From: Nitrospinae bacterium CG11_big_fil_rev_8_21_14_0_20_45_15 | GTDB lineage: Bacteria; Nitrospinota; Nitrospinia; Nitrospinales; VA-1 | Reading direction: 5' to 3' | Length of the DNA stretch: 64,000 bases | Assembly (NCBI GenBank): GCA_002787235.1 | Contig: PCWG01000028.1 | Coordinates: 62,001 to 126,000 of the forward strand | In this document: one piece after another, positions 35,082-44,745 of the stretch | Numbering within the stretch: position 1 is the first letter of the stretch | Layout: each line of letters starts with the position of its first letter | The notes under the pieces: generated by a model | The model's database searches: none | Told to the model about the DNA's origin: nothing | The model's input: the letters and a program-made list of their open reading frames with translations, nothing else | Program-made: the position numbers and the translations under genes

Positions 35082-36968
35082 ATGGGAATGAACCTCCTCC
35101 TATTCACGCTCATCCCACTGGCCCTTTTTTTTGCGGGAAACTTTGTTTACGCGAAACTTAGGGTGTCCCCTCAACGCCTATCTGAAAGAATCTTGATCAA
35201 TCTCACGCTTGGGCTCGTTCTCCTCGCTCAATGCGTTACTCTGCTGGGTTATCTGGAACTTTTTAATCCGGCCGTATTCTGGCTGATTTTGGGACTATTC
35301 CTAATCTCTGGTATCGTCTGTATTTTTAGCCCCGCAAAGTTCGGGCAAAACCTCTCAGGCCTCAGGCCATCCCTTTTCCAGAGAAGTCCTCTGGAGCAGG
35401 TGAGTGCCCTTGCCTTACTTTTTCTGCTGACATTGAGCTTGATTCAGGTTTTGCTCCCGAATTTTGCGACCGATGCGCTCGTGTACCACCTTGCTGTGCC
35501 CAAAGCCTATCTGGCGGCGGGTAAATTTGTCCCGTTACCAGACAACGTCTATTCCTTTTTCCCATTGCCGTTTGAAATGCTGTATCTGTTCGGTCTGGGA
35601 TTGGGAGGCGAAACATTGGCTCAGTTCATTTCATGGCTCAGTCTGGCGATTCTGGCCTTTGCCTTGTATGTGTATTGTCTAAACGGATCTGCGCCGCGAT
35701 ACGCCTTTTTCGCGAGTGCCGGGTTCGTTTCAATTCCCACTGTTTTTCAGTACGGAGCCGCCACTTACGTCGATGTCGCTTCGGCACTCTATGTTTTCAT
35801 GGCCTGGTACTCCTGGGAAAAATGGCAGTCGTGCCGCAAGAATGGCTGGTTCGCGCTTCTTTGCATTTATGCGGCCTTTGCCGTTGCCATCAAACTCACC
35901 CTGTTCATTATCTTTCCACTCGTGTTCCTCGCCATTGTCATCGCAAATAAGGACACTGGAAGTTTCAGGAAAATTGCATTGCAGGTGGGATTGTTTGCCC
36001 TGACGACGCTGGCATTCTTCGCTCCCTGGTGGGCGAAAAATTTCTATTTTGCAGAAGGCAATCCTTTTGCTCCCTTTTTGATGCAATATCTGGGCGGCGA
36101 AAACGGGATCAACTGGGACCTCTTGCGCTCCTCCCTCAAAAGCCAATATTATCAAATGATGGGGATGGGAACGGGATGGCTGGATTTCCTGAAACTGCCC
36201 GTCAACCTGACCTTTTTTGCCGAACCGAACAGCACCCGTTTCGATGGTTCCATTGGTATCCTTTATTTTTTATCCATTCCGGCCTTATTGGGTCTGCGGC
36301 GAAGACAGCTTCCTCTGCTAGGGGCACTATCGCTCCTGACAATTTTCTGGTTTTACAATTTTCAGTTCATACGCTTCCTCATCCCCGCTCTGGCCCTGCT
36401 GGCCCTGTTGTTCGCGCAAGGTCTCCAGAATTTGAGTGTTAAAAGACACGGTGCAAAAATTCCGTATGTTTCACAAATCCTCCTGACGACCGTACTGGCA
36501 TTGGGATTGCTCTACAATGTGTTGCAGGACCTGCAGTACTGGAGGAAAATCCAGCCCACTCCCTATTTGTTGCAGAACGAAAGCCGAGAAGAATTTCTCA
36601 GCCGGCAGATACCGCAATATTCGGCCTTCGTTGCCGTCAATGAAAACCTGGGGAAGGATGACAAGGTCCTGCTCGTTTTTATGAAAAACTACGGTTATCT
36701 GCTGGAGCGACCCTTCAAAAGCGATAGTTTTTTTGAAGCCTATACCTTGCAGAATATGTTGAAGAAAGCTCCCAGCGTCGCGGGTCTGAGCCGGGAAATG
36801 CGGAATGCAAAAATCAGCCACATCCTGTTCGACGGACGTTACGTGTTTGGCGAAGACTCCGCATTCACTCTCAATGAAAGGCAGATTCTGCAACGCTTTC
36901 TGTCAGAAAAAGCAGAGCAGGTGTACGGAAAAAACAACCATTACCTGTATCACTTTATGCTAGACTGA
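35082..36968 (+). CDS. GT-C-type membrane glycosyltransferase (family 39-like)
   Basis: A 628-residue polytopic membrane protein. About eleven hydrophobic segments span residues 1-455, then a periplasmic C-terminal domain of about 165 residues. The first large loop has T-D-A-L-V-Y-H-L-A-V-P near 130, with the acidic residue expected at the active site of GT-C enzymes, and FFPLPFEMLY near 160. Such enzymes transfer sugars from polyprenyl-phosphate donors to lipid, protein or polysaccharide acceptors. The acceptor is unknown. Confidence 0.72.
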   Translation: MGMNLLLFTLIPLALFFAGNFVYAKLRVSPQRLSERILINLTLGLVLLAQCVTLLGYLELFNPAVFWLILGLFLISGIVCIFSPAKFGQNLSGLRPSLFQRSPLEQVSALALLFLLTLSLIQVLLPNFATDALVYHLAVPKAYLAAGKFVPLPDNVYSFFPLPFEMLYLFGLGLGGETLAQFISWLSLAILAFALYVYCLNGSAPRYAFFASAGFVSIPTVFQYGAATYVDVASALYVFMAWYSWEKWQSCRKNGWFALLCIYAAFAVAIKLTLFIIFPLVFLAIVIANKDTGSFRKIALQVGLFALTTLAFFAPWWAKNFYFAEGNPFAPFLMQYLGGENGINWDLLRSSLKSQYYQMMGMGTGWLDFLKLPVNLTFFAEPNSTRFDGSIGILYFLSIPALLGLRRRQLPLLGALSLLTIFWFYNFQFIRFLIPALALLALLFAQGLQNLSVKRHGAKIPYVSQILLTTVLALGLLYNVLQDLQYWRKIQPTPYLLQNESREEFLSRQIPQYSAFVAVNENLGKDDKVLLVFMKNYGYLLERPFKSDSFFEAYTLQNMLKKAPSVAGLSREMRNAKISHILFDGRYVFGEDSAFTLNERQILQRFLSEKAEQVYGKNNHYLYHFMLD

Positions 36969-37055
36969 ACCCCTTTGGAAACTTTGTAGAAAAATCAGAA
37001 TACGGTGGGGTGAAAATTCCCCCACAGTCGAAATAATATAGAGGGAGATTAGATA

Positions 37056-37661
37056 ATGCGCCGTTTGGAAGGAAAAAATAAAAACATCCTGTTCATCATA
37101 CCCAAGGATTATTACGACGAAGAGCAATTCGAAAACACCTATTTCCCATTGAAAGAAGAAGGGGCCACCTGCATGATCGCCTCTTCCAAATTGAAAGAAG
37201 CCGTCGGCATGAAAACCGGACGCCAAATGCCCGACGTGCTGATCGTGGATGCGATGGAAGGCATCACCGGCGACAGTTACGTCACCAGCGGACGCGGCAC
37301 CCGACAGATCAAAGGCGTGTACCACGGCGTCATCCTCATCGGCGGCAGTGGAGCCCGGCAATACCTTTGGGGAGACAAACTCGTGCGCCTGCTCATCACC
37401 GATCGCTACCGATCCGGTTTCATACTGGGGTCCTTCGGTTCCGCAACCCCAACCATCACCAACGCAGGACTGGCCGATGATATAGAAATCGCTGCCGAAG
37501 ACAACAAGAAAACACGCAAAGAACTGGAAAAATCCAAAGCCGTGATTTCTAAAGAACCCTTCGTCAACGATGCGAGAATCCTGACCGCACGCGGCGGCGA
37601 AAACGCCAAAGAATTCGTAGACGCTTTCATTGAAGCAATTGCCAAAACCGCACTGAAATAA
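37056..37661 (+). CDS. DJ-1/PfpI-family protein lacking the nucleophilic cysteine
   Basis: A 201-residue DJ-1/PfpI fold protein. The acidic turn with FENTYFPL (residues 25-32) aligns with the family's conserved Glu region, and the strand GVILIGGSGA (91-100) is typical. The nucleophile elbow at 121-140 reads GFILGSFGSATPTITNAGL: no cysteine is present there, and the only cysteine (C39) is elsewhere. So it is unlikely to work as a protease or glyoxalase by the classical mechanism. GGGAG lies before its ATG. The gene stands alone after the glycosyltransferase. Confidence 0.7.
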   Translation: MRRLEGKNKNILFIIPKDYYDEEQFENTYFPLKEEGATCMIASSKLKEAVGMKTGRQMPDVLIVDAMEGITGDSYVTSGRGTRQIKGVYHGVILIGGSGARQYLWGDKLVRLLITDRYRSGFILGSFGSATPTITNAGLADDIEIAAEDNKKTRKELEKSKAVISKEPFVNDARILTARGGENAKEFVDAFIEAIAKTALK

Positions 37662-38006
37662 TCCCATCCAGCCGAGAGGCTATGAGCATCGCCTCATAGT
37701 CTCTCCAGTACCTATACGCGATTCAAGCTGAATGACGGCATGAGATGCCGCTACCAAATACCCCAAGCAACCGTACTTTTATGGCAGGGTTCACTTGCCT
37801 GAACGATCAACCGATTTTGCCCACGGAATAAGTGGAATTAGTCTACGAAAACTTTGCGGTAGCGTCAGGAGGTGAAGACAAAAGATAGAGGTTTTTGAAT
37901 ACATAGAAATGTTCTATAATTGGCCATGTCGATATTGGCACTTGGGCTACCTCGGCCCTGTGGACTTTGAGAAGCAACATGTGGCTTAGGATTAGAAAAG
38001 AAACCT
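37662..38006. other. Intergenic region holding a hairpin and a promoter
   Basis: 345 bp. A 13-bp stem (GAGAGGCTATGAG / CTCATAGTCTCTC, one G-T pair) at 37674-37705 may end the DJ-1 transcript, without a T-run. A promoter candidate is described separately. Confidence 0.5.
37892..37920 (+). promoter_or_regulatory. Candidate sigma-70 promoter for the nuclease-like gene
   Basis: TTTTTG and a perfect TATAAT (37915-37920) are separated by 17 bp, 87 bp before the start of the large AT-rich gene. The -35 box is weak. Confidence 0.45.
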
Positions 38007-40487
38007 ATGTCTGAATTGAATGGAAATATTAGACTGAGACCAACAAGAATAGGGTTTCTTGTTAAACCCTCTGACAGGAAGTCGATACGTAAGATTATGC
38101 GATTGAACTCTTGCTTATGGGGTGGCTTATACAATCCTATTATACCTGTTTTTAAAACCACCCCTAAGCGTTGGAAGGGGGATGAACATGTGAAAGGATA
38201 TGATATTGCAAAGGGGTATATTCGCTTTTTTGAACCAGATGTATATGTGGAGGCCGAAGAGGGCCTTCACATAAAAGCAGGCTTGGAATCGTTTAAAACA
38301 AACACCTCATTTCGTAATCTTGTTATTTGCTTAGACGAATTTATATCAAAGGAATATAGAGGTGTATGCCAACCAGCTTTTGGTCAAGGTGTATTCGATA
38401 TCCTTAAGTTTGTGTATAAAAATGAACGCCGCTTTAAGTTAAGACACGAGAATCCTGCCATAGATATTCCTGGAAATAGTGATGTGTTTTCTGAGGCATG
38501 TATTGGTGTCTACCCTGATGATGACCATGGCAGGTATATATCAGACGCATTCAAAAATGTCTACGAGCCAAAAGGTGTAAAGTCCACTTTCGAAACATGG
38601 TTGAATATTTATGCTGATGGATTAGTTACCCCGTTTAGCATTACCCAAATGTATGTTGAAAAGCAAAGATTCTGGCATCATGAACCAATTATATATGTAT
38701 TTGATCCTAAAAAGCCTATTGACCTAATTGATCTATGGAATCTTAGAATCGAGTCCTCTCCTGTAATTCCTGTCCCAATAGATTGGTTTGCTGAACTTTC
38801 TGATTTTTTAATCGACTTAATCAAACGAAACTACCGCCCGTTAGAAAATAATCCTAATGGTCTTATGCATTATCTAACTATTGAGACGGCAAGGTCCATA
38901 TCTGAGCCAAAAGCTCAAAGTGTGGTTTTGCCTGCTCTTGGTGAATTACCAAGTGGTTCTTGGTATTTCAAACATTGGAGGAACCCTGTATGGAATGCTC
39001 CATTTAATAATCATGGGCCACAGTATGGGCGAATGAACATAACGGCTGAAGAGCGTTGTTGTCGTTCTGCAATTAAAGTAGGGAAAAATATAACGACAGA
39101 ATTTGAAACACTCTCTCCAGACTTCGCGGAGAGATACACTGGCTCTAAACATCGTTGGGCAAATGTAATAATCCCCAGAGTATATGGCGAACATGAAATT
39201 GCTACAGTATTACCTTTTAACACATTTGATTCTAAGTGGCCACGGCTGGGAATGGGTGGGGAGCGTGTGGGTATTACTCAAGAAGGCTGGGTATTTCTTC
39301 AAGAACATAAAAATTGGAATCAACCCGTATATCTAATGAGGAATGATGAAGCGTTTAAACAATGGTTAGAAAAATATGAGATTAAGGCAAACTTATCTGA
39401 ACCTGGACGCATTGCCAAACAAATGCTTAATAGTTTAGGTGGTCTTTGGGGATTGAATTTATTAAATGACAAACCATCTTTGGAATTTATTAATAAGCTT
39501 GCTCATCAAACGAGAAGGCGAAGCGGAGAAGATACTCCTGATATTTTAGAAGAAGACTTCTCTGGCAGATCAGCTTCTATAAAGGAGTGGAAAGCTTTTT
39601 TGAATAGGCGTCTCGCAAATGTCTTTTTGCCAAATCTTAAACTATCCGATTATACAAAACGTAATGTAATGAAGCTTGGCCTTGAAACTAACTGTGGTCA
39701 CTGTGGGGCCAAAAACTGGAATGGATTAGATGCGGTAGGTTATGTATTAGAGTGCGAGCGTTGTTTAAAAAACTATGACTTTCCTCAGACTGATTTACGG
39801 AGTAACAATGAAAACTGGAAGTATAGGGTTGTTGGTCCCTTTGCAATACCTGACTATGCAAGAGGCTCCTATGCTTCATTGCTAACAATCAAAGTATTAT
39901 GTGGACTGAAAGGCTTTGATGATTCAGCCAATTTTTCCTCAGCCTTGGAACTTGTTTCAGATAAGGGAAAGTGTGAGATAGACTTTGCTATGTGGTCTGC
40001 TAGTGAAGGGAAGTTTGATTCTTGTATGGACCCACAATTGGTTATAGGTGAAGCTAAGTCGTTTGGTGTCAATACAATTAAAGCTGACGACATATCAAAG
40101 CTTAAACTGGCGGCGGAAATGTTGCCGGGTTCGGTTTTGGTTATTTCTGTTCTCAGAGAAAAGTTTTCAAATGAAGAAAAATTGCTTTTAAAAGAATTTG
40201 TGGAGTGGTCCAGAGAGTCCGAAAACAACAAACCAAAGCATAGAATAATTTTACTGACGGGTATTGAATTATTTGCATCAGGCGATATTGGCAATGCATG
40301 GAAAGAAAAAGGAGAACCTCATAGCAATTTTACTCGTTATGATTATACTCACTCATTTACAGCATTATCAGATGCCACGTTGGCAATCTATTTGGGTGTG
40401 GATAGTTACTATGGTTGGCTGGAAAAAAGAAGAAAAATTACAACAAAAGTTTCTAAAAGCAAAGTCAAACGGACGATGAAAATATAA
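38007..40487 (+). CDS. Large stand-alone protein with Zn-ribbon and PD-(D/E)XK-like nuclease (candidate defence gene)
   Basis: An 826-residue protein I do not recognise as a named family. Its base composition is clearly more AT-rich than its neighbours. Residues 8-40 hold a striking conserved-looking stretch (RIGFLVKPSD, LWGGLYNPIIPV). A four-cysteine zinc ribbon lies at C563/C566 and C583/C586. Near the C-terminus D659 (E-I-D-F) and E682-A-K684 fit the catalytic core of PD-(D/E)XK nucleases. A single large gene with nuclease signs, foreign-looking composition and no operon partners is typical of solitary anti-phage or mobile defence genes, but this is inference. The start has only a weak ribosome site (AAAAGAAA). 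Confidence 0.6.
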   Translation: MSELNGNIRLRPTRIGFLVKPSDRKSIRKIMRLNSCLWGGLYNPIIPVFKTTPKRWKGDEHVKGYDIAKGYIRFFEPDVYVEAEEGLHIKAGLESFKTNTSFRNLVICLDEFISKEYRGVCQPAFGQGVFDILKFVYKNERRFKLRHENPAIDIPGNSDVFSEACIGVYPDDDHGRYISDAFKNVYEPKGVKSTFETWLNIYADGLVTPFSITQMYVEKQRFWHHEPIIYVFDPKKPIDLIDLWNLRIESSPVIPVPIDWFAELSDFLIDLIKRNYRPLENNPNGLMHYLTIETARSISEPKAQSVVLPALGELPSGSWYFKHWRNPVWNAPFNNHGPQYGRMNITAEERCCRSAIKVGKNITTEFETLSPDFAERYTGSKHRWANVIIPRVYGEHEIATVLPFNTFDSKWPRLGMGGERVGITQEGWVFLQEHKNWNQPVYLMRNDEAFKQWLEKYEIKANLSEPGRIAKQMLNSLGGLWGLNLLNDKPSLEFINKLAHQTRRRSGEDTPDILEEDFSGRSASIKEWKAFLNRRLANVFLPNLKLSDYTKRNVMKLGLETNCGHCGAKNWNGLDAVGYVLECERCLKNYDFPQTDLRSNNENWKYRVVGPFAIPDYARGSYASLLTIKVLCGLKGFDDSANFSSALELVSDKGKCEIDFAMWSASEGKFDSCMDPQLVIGEAKSFGVNTIKADDISKLKLAAEMLPGSVLVISVLREKFSNEEKLLLKEFVEWSRESENNKPKHRIILLTGIELFASGDIGNAWKEKGEPHSNFTRYDYTHSFTALSDATLAIYLGVDSYYGWLEKRRKITTKVSKSKVKRTMKI

Positions 40488-40509
40488 ATTGATTATTCCC
40501 TGTATTAAA

Positions 40510-40522
40510 GGGTCAAATCTTG
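40510..40522 (+). repeat. Dispersed intergenic motif GGGTCAAATCTTG, copy 3
   Basis: Just downstream of the nuclease-like gene; same motif as at 14231-14243 and 29464-29477. Confidence 0.5.
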
Positions 40523-40630
40523 AATTTTTATATTATTTTTGATAACCGATGGAGGGAAATATTTTTTTCTGGGAGTATGGAAGTGAAAAGGGGGGAGAGA
40601 TATTTTTAAAGGGAAGGGCGGGATTTTCTG

Positions 40631-41392
40631 TTACGGCATTTGGGCTCCGCCGTTGATGTCGAGGGTCTGCCCAGTGATGGATGTTTGCGCGTCTGAGAAC
40701 AGAAATGAAACGTAGTGTGCGATTTCCAGCGGGGTGGACATTTTGCCGAGCGGCACGTCTTTCATTGCGAGTTGATGGGCTTCGTCGCGGCTGATGTTCA
40801 GGGCTTGCGCGAATCCTTCCAGTCCTTCTTCGGCCATTCGGGTTTCGACCCAGCCGGGACACAGTGCGTTGACGAGTATTTTATCGCGTGCGAATTCGGC
40901 GGCTTGTGACCGCATCAAACCGAGTATTCCTGCTTTGGACGCGCAGTAGGCGGAGTAGCCGGGCACGCCGAGTCGGGCGAGGATGGATGAAAGGTACAGT
41001 ACTTTTTTGTATTCGGACAGGTCGCGCTGGAGATAGGGCAGGCAGTCGCGCACGGTGTAATAGCTTCCGGTGAGGTTGGTCTGGATGATTTCATCCCATC
41101 GGTCATTGTCCCCGGCATGGTTCTCGCCGCCGATGCCGGCATTGGCGACAACGCCGTACAGGGAATAGGCCGCGCTTTCCGAGAGTGCCTGTTGAACGCT
41201 TCCGGGTTGGCTGACATCGCAGGAGTAACAGAAGTGATACTCCGGGCGCATACAAATTTGCGCGGTTGCTTCAAGCGTTTCCAGCGTTCGCCCCAGTAGG
41301 ATCAGGGAATAACCTTCCTCTGCCAATAGTTTGGCGATCGTACGACCGATGCCCGATCCGGCTCCGGTGACGACGACTTTCTTATCGACCAT
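40631..41392 (-). CDS. Short-chain dehydrogenase/reductase (FabG-like)
   Basis: A 253-residue classical SDR. The cofactor loop is TGAGSGIG near residue 10, the NAG motif is A-N-A-G, the catalytic Ser is in LYLSSILA and the Tyr/Lys pair in YSAYCASK, with a C-terminal GQTLDINGG. The gene end is typical of 3-oxoacyl reductases or sugar dehydrogenases; the substrate is unknown. AGGAAAG precedes its ATG. Confidence 0.85.
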   Translation of the reverse strand: MVDKKVVVTGAGSGIGRTIAKLLAEEGYSLILLGRTLETLEATAQICMRPEYHFCYSCDVSQPGSVQQALSESAAYSLYGVVANAGIGGENHAGDNDRWDEIIQTNLTGSYYTVRDCLPYLQRDLSEYKKVLYLSSILARLGVPGYSAYCASKAGILGLMRSQAAEFARDKILVNALCPGWVETRMAEEGLEGFAQALNISRDEAHQLAMKDVPLGKMSTPLEIAHYVSFLFSDAQTSITGQTLDINGGAQMP

Positions 41393-41505
41393 TGCTATCT
41401 TTCCTCGTCAAACAGATGGGCCGTTCTTGCGCCCATTATCAGAATTTGTGTCCCCCCTGCGGAGGGGAATAGGAACCTGCCGTTTTGTGATGTCTGCACA
41501 GATCG

Positions 41506-42384
41506 TTAAATTTTATTGGATGGGTGCGAGTCTTTGCTGGCACCCATAACGGCTTTGGCAAACCGTTTGACCTGTTGCGCTTTGTCTTCCTGCTCTGCGC
41601 GAACGTAGGCATAAACCAGATTGTTCAATATCCGTACCAGCGTTTCTTGATGGGTGGAGCGGATCAAATGATGTTCTTCAAAACTGTAGCCCGACTTTCT
41701 TGCGATCTCACAACATTCTGCGGTGCTGAGAACGGAGCCTTTATTGAAAGGATCGAAGTAGACCGGGTCGGACAGGGAATCGTATTGGATAATGTAATGC
41801 CCGGGAAGACCCACGCCCGCTACTGGCAAACTCAGCCTTTTGGCGACGAGCATGCAGAGTACGGAGAGGGTGATGGGGAGTCCCAGTTTTCTTTCCAGAA
41901 CTTTGTTCAAATAGCTGTTGTCCGGATGTGTGTAATCTTTAAAGTTTCCGATATATCCCTTTTCTACAAATAGAAATTTCACAAGGAGCCGGACCTGCTC
42001 TTCAGCGGAAACGTCTTCTTCAGGAAGTGAAGCTCGAAATTCTTCGGCAAGCGTGTCGAGAGTTTTGCGAACGGAACTGGCACTGGCCTCGGGATAGGCA
42101 AAGCCCATGACAATGAGGAGACCTTCTTCCAGATCCAATTCGCGACTGTCGTTGGGAATCAGACGCTGGAGCTTGCGCTCAATTTTTTGCGGAGCCAGAG
42201 ATTCCAGGGCGCGCGTTGCTTCAGATCGGAGCCGCAGGTTTTCAGAACGCAGGGCTATTTCCAGAAACGGTTCCGCATCTTCCCCCATGGCGACGAGTTC
42301 GTCATGGATTTTAGCGCGTATTTTGTCATCGCGGTCGTCGAGAAGGCGAATCAGAAGATGTATTTTTTGCTCAAAATTTTGCAT
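41506..42384 (-). CDS. SirB1-like transglutaminase-fold protein
   Basis: A 292-residue protein with an N-terminal helical repeat region (HEAT-like, 1-90) and a SirB1-family core (about 95-260), recognisable by GLPITLSVLCMLVAKRLSLPVAGVGLPGH near 170-198 and by DPFNKG. The group is a transglutaminase-like fold without proven enzyme activity. There is a Cys in the first core helix. No operon partners; the start lacks a clear ribosome site. Confidence 0.72.
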   Translation of the reverse strand: MQNFEQKIHLLIRLLDDRDDKIRAKIHDELVAMGEDAEPFLEIALRSENLRLRSEATRALESLAPQKIERKLQRLIPNDSRELDLEEGLLIVMGFAYPEASASSVRKTLDTLAEEFRASLPEEDVSAEEQVRLLVKFLFVEKGYIGNFKDYTHPDNSYLNKVLERKLGLPITLSVLCMLVAKRLSLPVAGVGLPGHYIIQYDSLSDPVYFDPFNKGSVLSTAECCEIARKSGYSFEEHHLIRSTHQETLVRILNNLVYAYVRAEQEDKAQQVKRFAKAVMGASKDSHPSNKI

Positions 42385-42395
42385 TAAATTGCACG

Positions 42396-42424
42396 GAAAT
42401 AAACGGGGCGCGTAAACGCCCCGT
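42396..42424 (-). terminator. Hairpin after the peroxiredoxin gene
   Basis: Stem ACGGGGCG / CGCCCCGT with a 6-base loop, followed on the minus strand by TTATTT. It lies about 90 bp past the peroxiredoxin stop. Confidence 0.5.
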
Positions 42425-42515
42425 GTGAGAAAGCTCGGGTTGGTTGATTATGAATCGACGAACCCATTTTTTGGAAATAGTTTTTAACCCGAATGATTTT
42501 TCAGAAGGTCAAAAC

Positions 42516-43154
42516 CTAGTCAATATTTGGTTGCGGCGTCATTCTCAAATAGGGTTTCACTTCCGTGAAACCTTTGGGGAACTTCGCTGGAATATCTTCC
42601 GTTTTGATCGCAGGAACGACCACACAATCCTCACCGTATTTCCAGTCCACAGGCGTTGCGACGCTGTGGTTTGCGGTGAGTTGCAGAGAGTCGATCACGC
42701 GCAGGATTTCGTCAAAATTTCTTCCTGTCGAAGCGGGATAGGTCAACATCAACTTGATGGTCTTGTCCGGTCCGATAATGAAAACCGTGCGGACCGTCAG
42801 ATTGTTCAAGGCGTTGGGATGAATCATGTCGTACAATTCAGCTACGTGTTTGTTTTCGTCAGCGATGATGGGGTAATTGACCGTGCAATGTTGCGTTTCG
42901 TTGATGTCTTTGACCCAGCCTTTATGAGATTCCAGACCGTCCACGCTGACAGCCAAAACCTTTACGCCTCTTTTATCGAATTCCGGCTTCAAATTTGCCA
43001 CTCGGCCTAATTCAGTTGTGCAGACCGGTGTGTAGTCTTTGGGATGAGAAAAAAGTACGCCCCAGCTGTTGCCCAAAAAGGTGTGAAAATTAACCGTTCC
43101 CTCTGTCGTTTCAACCGTAAAATCGGGTGCCACATCTCCTAGTCTTAAAGCCAT
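42516..43154 (-). CDS. 1-Cys peroxiredoxin (Prx6-type)
   Basis: Reduces peroxides using one active cysteine. The 212-residue protein has the catalytic motif S-H-P-K-D-Y-T-P-V-C-T-T-E near residue 38-48 and the C-terminal extension of the Prx6 group (S-L-Q-L-T near 165, then WKYGEDCVVVP). AAAGGACC precedes the ATG. Alone on the minus strand and terminated by a hairpin. Confidence 0.9.
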   Translation of the reverse strand: MALRLGDVAPDFTVETTEGTVNFHTFLGNSWGVLFSHPKDYTPVCTTELGRVANLKPEFDKRGVKVLAVSVDGLESHKGWVKDINETQHCTVNYPIIADENKHVAELYDMIHPNALNNLTVRTVFIIGPDKTIKLMLTYPASTGRNFDEILRVIDSLQLTANHSVATPVDWKYGEDCVVVPAIKTEDIPAKFPKGFTEVKPYLRMTPQPNID

Positions 43155-43363
43155 TATTTGGTCCTTTCGTTAAAGGTTTTACGTCGCTTAATAAAATTCA
43201 GCTGAAAAGCAGTCTCTCGGCAAAGATGAGAATGCCATTCAAATAGGTTGTCTGAGATTAGAGTCGATTATAGCATAGATGGATTCTTGCAAAGCACTCA
43301 ATTATATGAAAGCTCTTCCAATAAAATACGGAGTTGGAATGTATTTCGAAGACGAGTGTCCAT

Positions 43364-43969
43364 TTACTCCCCCGGTTCCATCGGATTCGGGCCACGCACC
43401 GCCCGGACCCCCCCGTGACGGCAAACAGTAAAACGGCGGATATGAGACATCCCATTGACAAAATAGAAGGTCCGACCGCAACAATCCGTCAACTTCGTTT
43501 TGCTGAAATCTGAAGACCAGTACCAGTAAGCCGCACCATCCGTAAAAATTGAGTGCAGACTCATAGGGCTTTCAGGATCGTGATCGAAGGCCATGATATT
43601 GTCGATAGCATTGTCATAGATGCTGGCCAATTCTGCGATGGAAGGAAGACGCCAATCTTCATAACCGCCTGTAGTGGAATTTTCAACGTATTGCAGAGAG
43701 TCGTAAAAATTCAGACAATGTTTCAGGTCCGCGTAGCTGTCCGTGCGCGCCCAGGTGAGACCCGTTTTCAAATCCGTTACCGTATCGTCGCCATTGTCGC
43801 GAAGTTTCAAGCGAGATTTCGGTTTATCCGGGACCTGCCATTGCGGAGCGATGTAGCCATCGCGCGGGCCAATATCGTCGATGCCCGCAGACCAGCATGG
43901 AGCAGGGCCAAACAAGCCAAGAGTCAAAACCAGAAGCAACAGCAATTTCTTTGCGAAGAAGCCGACCAT
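43364..43969 (-). CDS. DUF1566 exported protein
   Basis: A 201-residue secreted protein. The signal peptide ends near residue 28 (CWSAG). Residues 55-190 form the DUF1566 (Lcl C-terminal) domain: VTDLKTGLTWAR, Y-E-D-W-R-L-P-S-I-A-E-L, YWYWSS and the final VRAVRG. Family members are often exported, with no known activity. A GAGG site precedes the ATG. Confidence 0.85.
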   Translation of the reverse strand: MVGFFAKKLLLLLVLTLGLFGPAPCWSAGIDDIGPRDGYIAPQWQVPDKPKSRLKLRDNGDDTVTDLKTGLTWARTDSYADLKHCLNFYDSLQYVENSTTGGYEDWRLPSIAELASIYDNAIDNIMAFDHDPESPMSLHSIFTDGAAYWYWSSDFSKTKLTDCCGRTFYFVNGMSHIRRFTVCRHGGVRAVRGPNPMEPGE

Positions 43970-44251
43970 AGGAATTTGCCTCGAAAATTTGAGGATGTTA
44001 TAGGAAGTTTGATATCACGAATCATCAGAAATCCCAAGCAGATATTGTTTTCAGGCGGGTAGGCAACAAACGAAAGATGGCAAAGTGTTTCGATTTAAGA
44101 GATGATTTTGCCCCGAGATATGATAGAGCGATGCGGAGCGATGGACACAAAAGAAGCTAAAAGTAGAAAGAGATGCAAGTATTTGTATAAAAGCCAGTAA
44201 GTAGATTGACTCCAGCCCGGCAAAATGCTAACGTGCAAAAAATAAATTTCT

Positions 44252-44327
44252 GGGCCGTTAGCTCAATAGGTAGAGCAACTGACTCTTAATCAGTAGGTCC
44301 TCGGTTCGATCCCGAGACGGCCCACCA
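44252..44327 (+). tRNA. tRNA-Lys (anticodon CTT), integration target
   Basis: GGGCCGT acceptor pairs with ACGGCCC; anticodon stem around CTCTTAA with CTT; T-arm CTCGGTTCGATCCCGAG; encoded CCA at 44325-44327. Its 3' 47 bases, from 44281 on, are repeated at 52925-52971, so it is the attachment site of integrative elements and remains intact. Confidence 0.96.
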
Positions 44328-44484
44328 ATAATTCAAGGAGTTACGAGAAATCGTAGCTCCTTTTCTTTTTGAATGGTCCACTGGTGGTCCATTTCATTCC
44401 AAAAACTCACAATAAACCGCAAAACCACCCCCATAATTCGTAGTCTGTATTTAGTTTCAAGATAACTTTGAATTCTAATCGGAC
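44281..44484 (+). repeat. Element 1 left boundary: att/flank direct repeat copy 1
   Basis: From the tRNA-Lys anticodon stem through 157 bp of following DNA, this segment matches 52925-53120 with a few substitutions and an 8-bp gap in copy 2. A T-rich terminator hairpin (GGAGTTACGA/TCGTAGCTCC, 44337-44370) is in both copies. Similarity fades near 44535, just where copy 2 enters the integrase promoter. Confidence 0.88.
44337..44370 (+). terminator. tRNA-Lys terminator
   Basis: Ten-bp stem with one G-T pair, GAAA loop and a TTTTCTTTTT tail, 10 bp past the CCA. A nearly identical hairpin is in the duplicate at 52981-53014. Confidence 0.85.
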
Positions 44485-44745
44485 CCACTGCTTATAACTG
44501 TATTAATTTAAACATGTAACCACTGATTGAAACGTAGCTATTAAAGTTTCATTCAAACTTTTCCTGACAGTGCAGGCCTTAATCTTGCTTTAAATTTCAC
44601 ATCAGCACTTGGGGTGATACTACGTCGGCGGTATCGGGACCCCAATTGGATAAATCAAGAAAAAGCGGACCTCTTGATGCACAGCTGTGCCGCTACTATC
44701 CATAGCATCATACTCTATGGGGTATGTCTGGCTTACCTTGCTCTA
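44485..44745. other. Degraded element-1 flank without a gene
   Basis: Between the att flank and the pseudogene I see no supported gene. The part to about 44535 still matches the integrase promoter region of element 2 (ACCACTGATT at 44519, against CCCACTGATT at 53165). Confidence 0.5.
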
